Assembly (NCBI GenBank): GCA_018058125.1
Contig: JAGPCH010000054.1
Coordinates: 1-7,670, forward strand
Reading direction: 5' to 3'
DNA: 7,670 nucleotides
Source of the DNA: Ignavibacteria bacterium
GTDB taxonomy: Bacteria; Bacteroidota; Ignavibacteria; Tepidaquicellales; Tepidaquicellaceae
The notes below the pieces were generated by a model. That model was not told the origin of the DNA and ran no database searches. It was given only the letters and a program-made list of their open reading frames with translations. Both the position numbers and the translations under genes were made by a program. Every line of letters begins with the position of its first letter. Position 1 is the stretch's first letter. Positions 6,776-7,670 of this stretch are shown here, piece after piece.

Positions 6776-7670
6776 CTACAACTTCCCCGCTATCACCACC
6801 GGCTCTTTGATCACATTCACTGAGCCGGTTTTATTATCAACAGCTTCTATCAATAAAATATAAATGCCTATCCTCAGTTTCTGATCATCATCCCCAAATC
6901 CGTTGAATATTATCGAACCTTCTTTTCCGGTGATCTGATTATCTGAAATCGACCTCACAAGTCTTCCTTTTATATCAAAAATTTTTATCCTCATCTGTGA
7001 AAATTCCGAATTTAATTTATACTTTATTATAGTAAAATCTTCATGTCCGTCACCATCCGGCGAAAATGGATTCGGAAAGACAGATGCTTCAGAATTGGTT
7101 TTTGTATTTATCGTAAAAATGCTGTTCCGAATTCCGGGAGTTCCGCCTATGATATCAGTACAAGAGCTCCAGTTATTTTTATCACTGGATCTGAATGCCG
7201 GATTAATTCGTTCGAGCGAAATGCCTTTTGTATCAGGGAATTCGGGATTGCTCCAGCCGGGATCATAGCCGACTGCATCTATCACATTATTCAGACTGTC
7301 AACTATTGAAATGTATTCACCGGTATTACTCAGACTTAAACTTCCCGATATTTTTAAATAAATACCGGCAGTCTGGTTTTGCAGATATTCAAATGTTCCG
7401 TACACAGAACTGTCATTTGCCAGTATAAAATACTCACCGGGATTCAGATACAGATCAGAATCGGAAAGCGTGATAGATGTCACAGTTTCTTTGTATTTCC
7501 ATTTTCTCAAATTGATTGTCTGTCCGGATGAATTGAATATTTCTATCCATTCCGATCTGTTAATTCCGGGATCATACATGATCTCATTTATTACTACACT
7601 TCCGCCACCTGATGAATTGCTGCTGACATAGATTCTCTTATATAAAATATTATTCAGCGGATCATTATCC
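6776..7670 (-). CDS. Lamin-tail-domain surface protein, 3' part, open at the right edge
   Basis: The frame has no stop from the TAG at 6776-6778 to the window edge, giving 297 visible residues. The ATG at 7577-7579 is internal, because the 30 codons before it include VVINEI, which joins MYDPG to make the standard opening of a lamin tail (LTD) domain (NEImYDP...EWIEIFN.SG..INLRKW). That domain spans about 7597 to 7130 and closes with a GGTPG turn. After a short linker, V-F-PNPFSPDGDG (about 7081-7047) begins a FlgD-Ig-like C-terminal domain with KIFDIKGRLVR and a final VVIAGKL. Domains of this kind end secreted Bacteroidota/Ignavibacteria proteins and may act as type IX secretion or surface-attachment tails; this role is inferred. 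A low-complexity SSNSSGGGS linker precedes the LTD domain, so other domains probably lie to the right. No promoter or start lies inside the window. The gene is convergent with the one at 4508-6655. Its tail differs from the dockerin-like tails of the other two secreted proteins. Confidence 0.85.
   Translation of the reverse strand, partial: DNDPLNNILYKRIYVSSNSSGGGSVVINEIMYDPGINRSEWIEIFNSSGQTINLRKWKYKETVTSITLSDSDLYLNPGEYFILANDSSVYGTFEYLQNQTAGIYLKISGSLSLSNTGEYISIVDSLNNVIDAVGYDPGWSNPEFPDTKGISLERINPAFRSSDKNNWSSCTDIIGGTPGIRNSIFTINTKTNSEASVFPNPFSPDGDGHEDFTIIKYKLNSEFSQMRIKIFDIKGRLVRSISDNQITGKEGSIIFNGFGDDDQKLRIGIYILLIEAVDNKTGSVNVIKEPVVIAGKL
6798..6832 (+). terminator. Possible plus-strand terminator inside the 3' end of the opposing gene
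   Basis: ACCGGCTC (6798-6805) pairs perfectly with GAGCCGGT (6822-6829) and is followed by TTT then ATTATT. If it acts, it would end read-through from the gene at 4508-6655, 143 bp past that stop codon. Against it are the long 16-nt loop, the short interrupted T-run and its position inside coding sequence (the C-terminal codons of the lamin-tail gene). The AT-rich 6656-6775 gap itself offers no better candidate. Confidence 0.22.

Noticed and set aside
7043..7428. Two overlapping plus-strand open frames (88 and 66 residues)
   Set aside because: Both are antisense to the LTD/FlgD-like gene, which has clear domains, and show only low-quality mixed composition.
7577..7579. ATG as the start of a 267-residue lamin-tail protein
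   Set aside because: The frame stays open upstream to the edge and encodes VVINEI, the conserved first strand of the LTD domain, so this methionine is internal.

Overview
The window looks like chromosome from an AT-rich, Gram-negative bacterium of the Bacteroidota/Ignavibacteria (FCB) group, and Ignavibacteria fits best. Three things support this. The secreted proteins end in modules I associate with that group: an HRNS...W beta domain followed by a dockerin-like EF-hand pair, and in another gene a lamin-tail domain followed by a PNPFSPDGDG / FlgD-Ig-like tail. The start codons lack a Shine-Dalgarno sequence. TAnnTTTG-type promoter -7 elements lie ahead of both plus-strand genes. The assignment rests on protein style only; no marker gene is present.

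Layout from left to right. Positions 1-227 are a non-coding leader with a likely promoter (about 45-52) and two abutting hairpins (65-170). Positions 228-2657 (+) encode a secreted LamG-LamG-P-domain-dockerin-like protein. Positions 2658-2767 are a convergent gap holding two different 7-bp tandem repeat arrays, the second of which supplies the stop codon of the next gene. Positions 2768-4222 (-) encode an uncharacterised, probably helical, cytoplasmic protein. Positions 4223-4507 are a divergent gap with a well-formed promoter (4365-4396), followed immediately by a compact GC-rich 71-nt inverted structure (4410-4480) that folds as a three-way junction. Positions 4508-6655 (+) encode a second secreted protein, with an Asp-box-like motif and the same C-terminal module as the first. 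Positions 6656-6775 are an AT-rich convergent gap with nothing recognisable. From 6776 to the right edge (-) lies the 3' part of a lamin-tail-domain surface protein that runs out of the window.

Three of the four genes encode exported proteins built from adhesion or carbohydrate-binding modules, so this is a cell-surface/secretome region with no enzyme pathway. No two neighbours share an orientation, so there are no operons and each gene must have its own transcription unit. The best candidate for something undescribed is the 71-nt three-way-junction leader. The first secreted gene has a parallel but different structured leader at the same distance from its promoter. I could not match either to a known riboswitch, ribozyme or leader family from memory, and neither has been tested by covariation.
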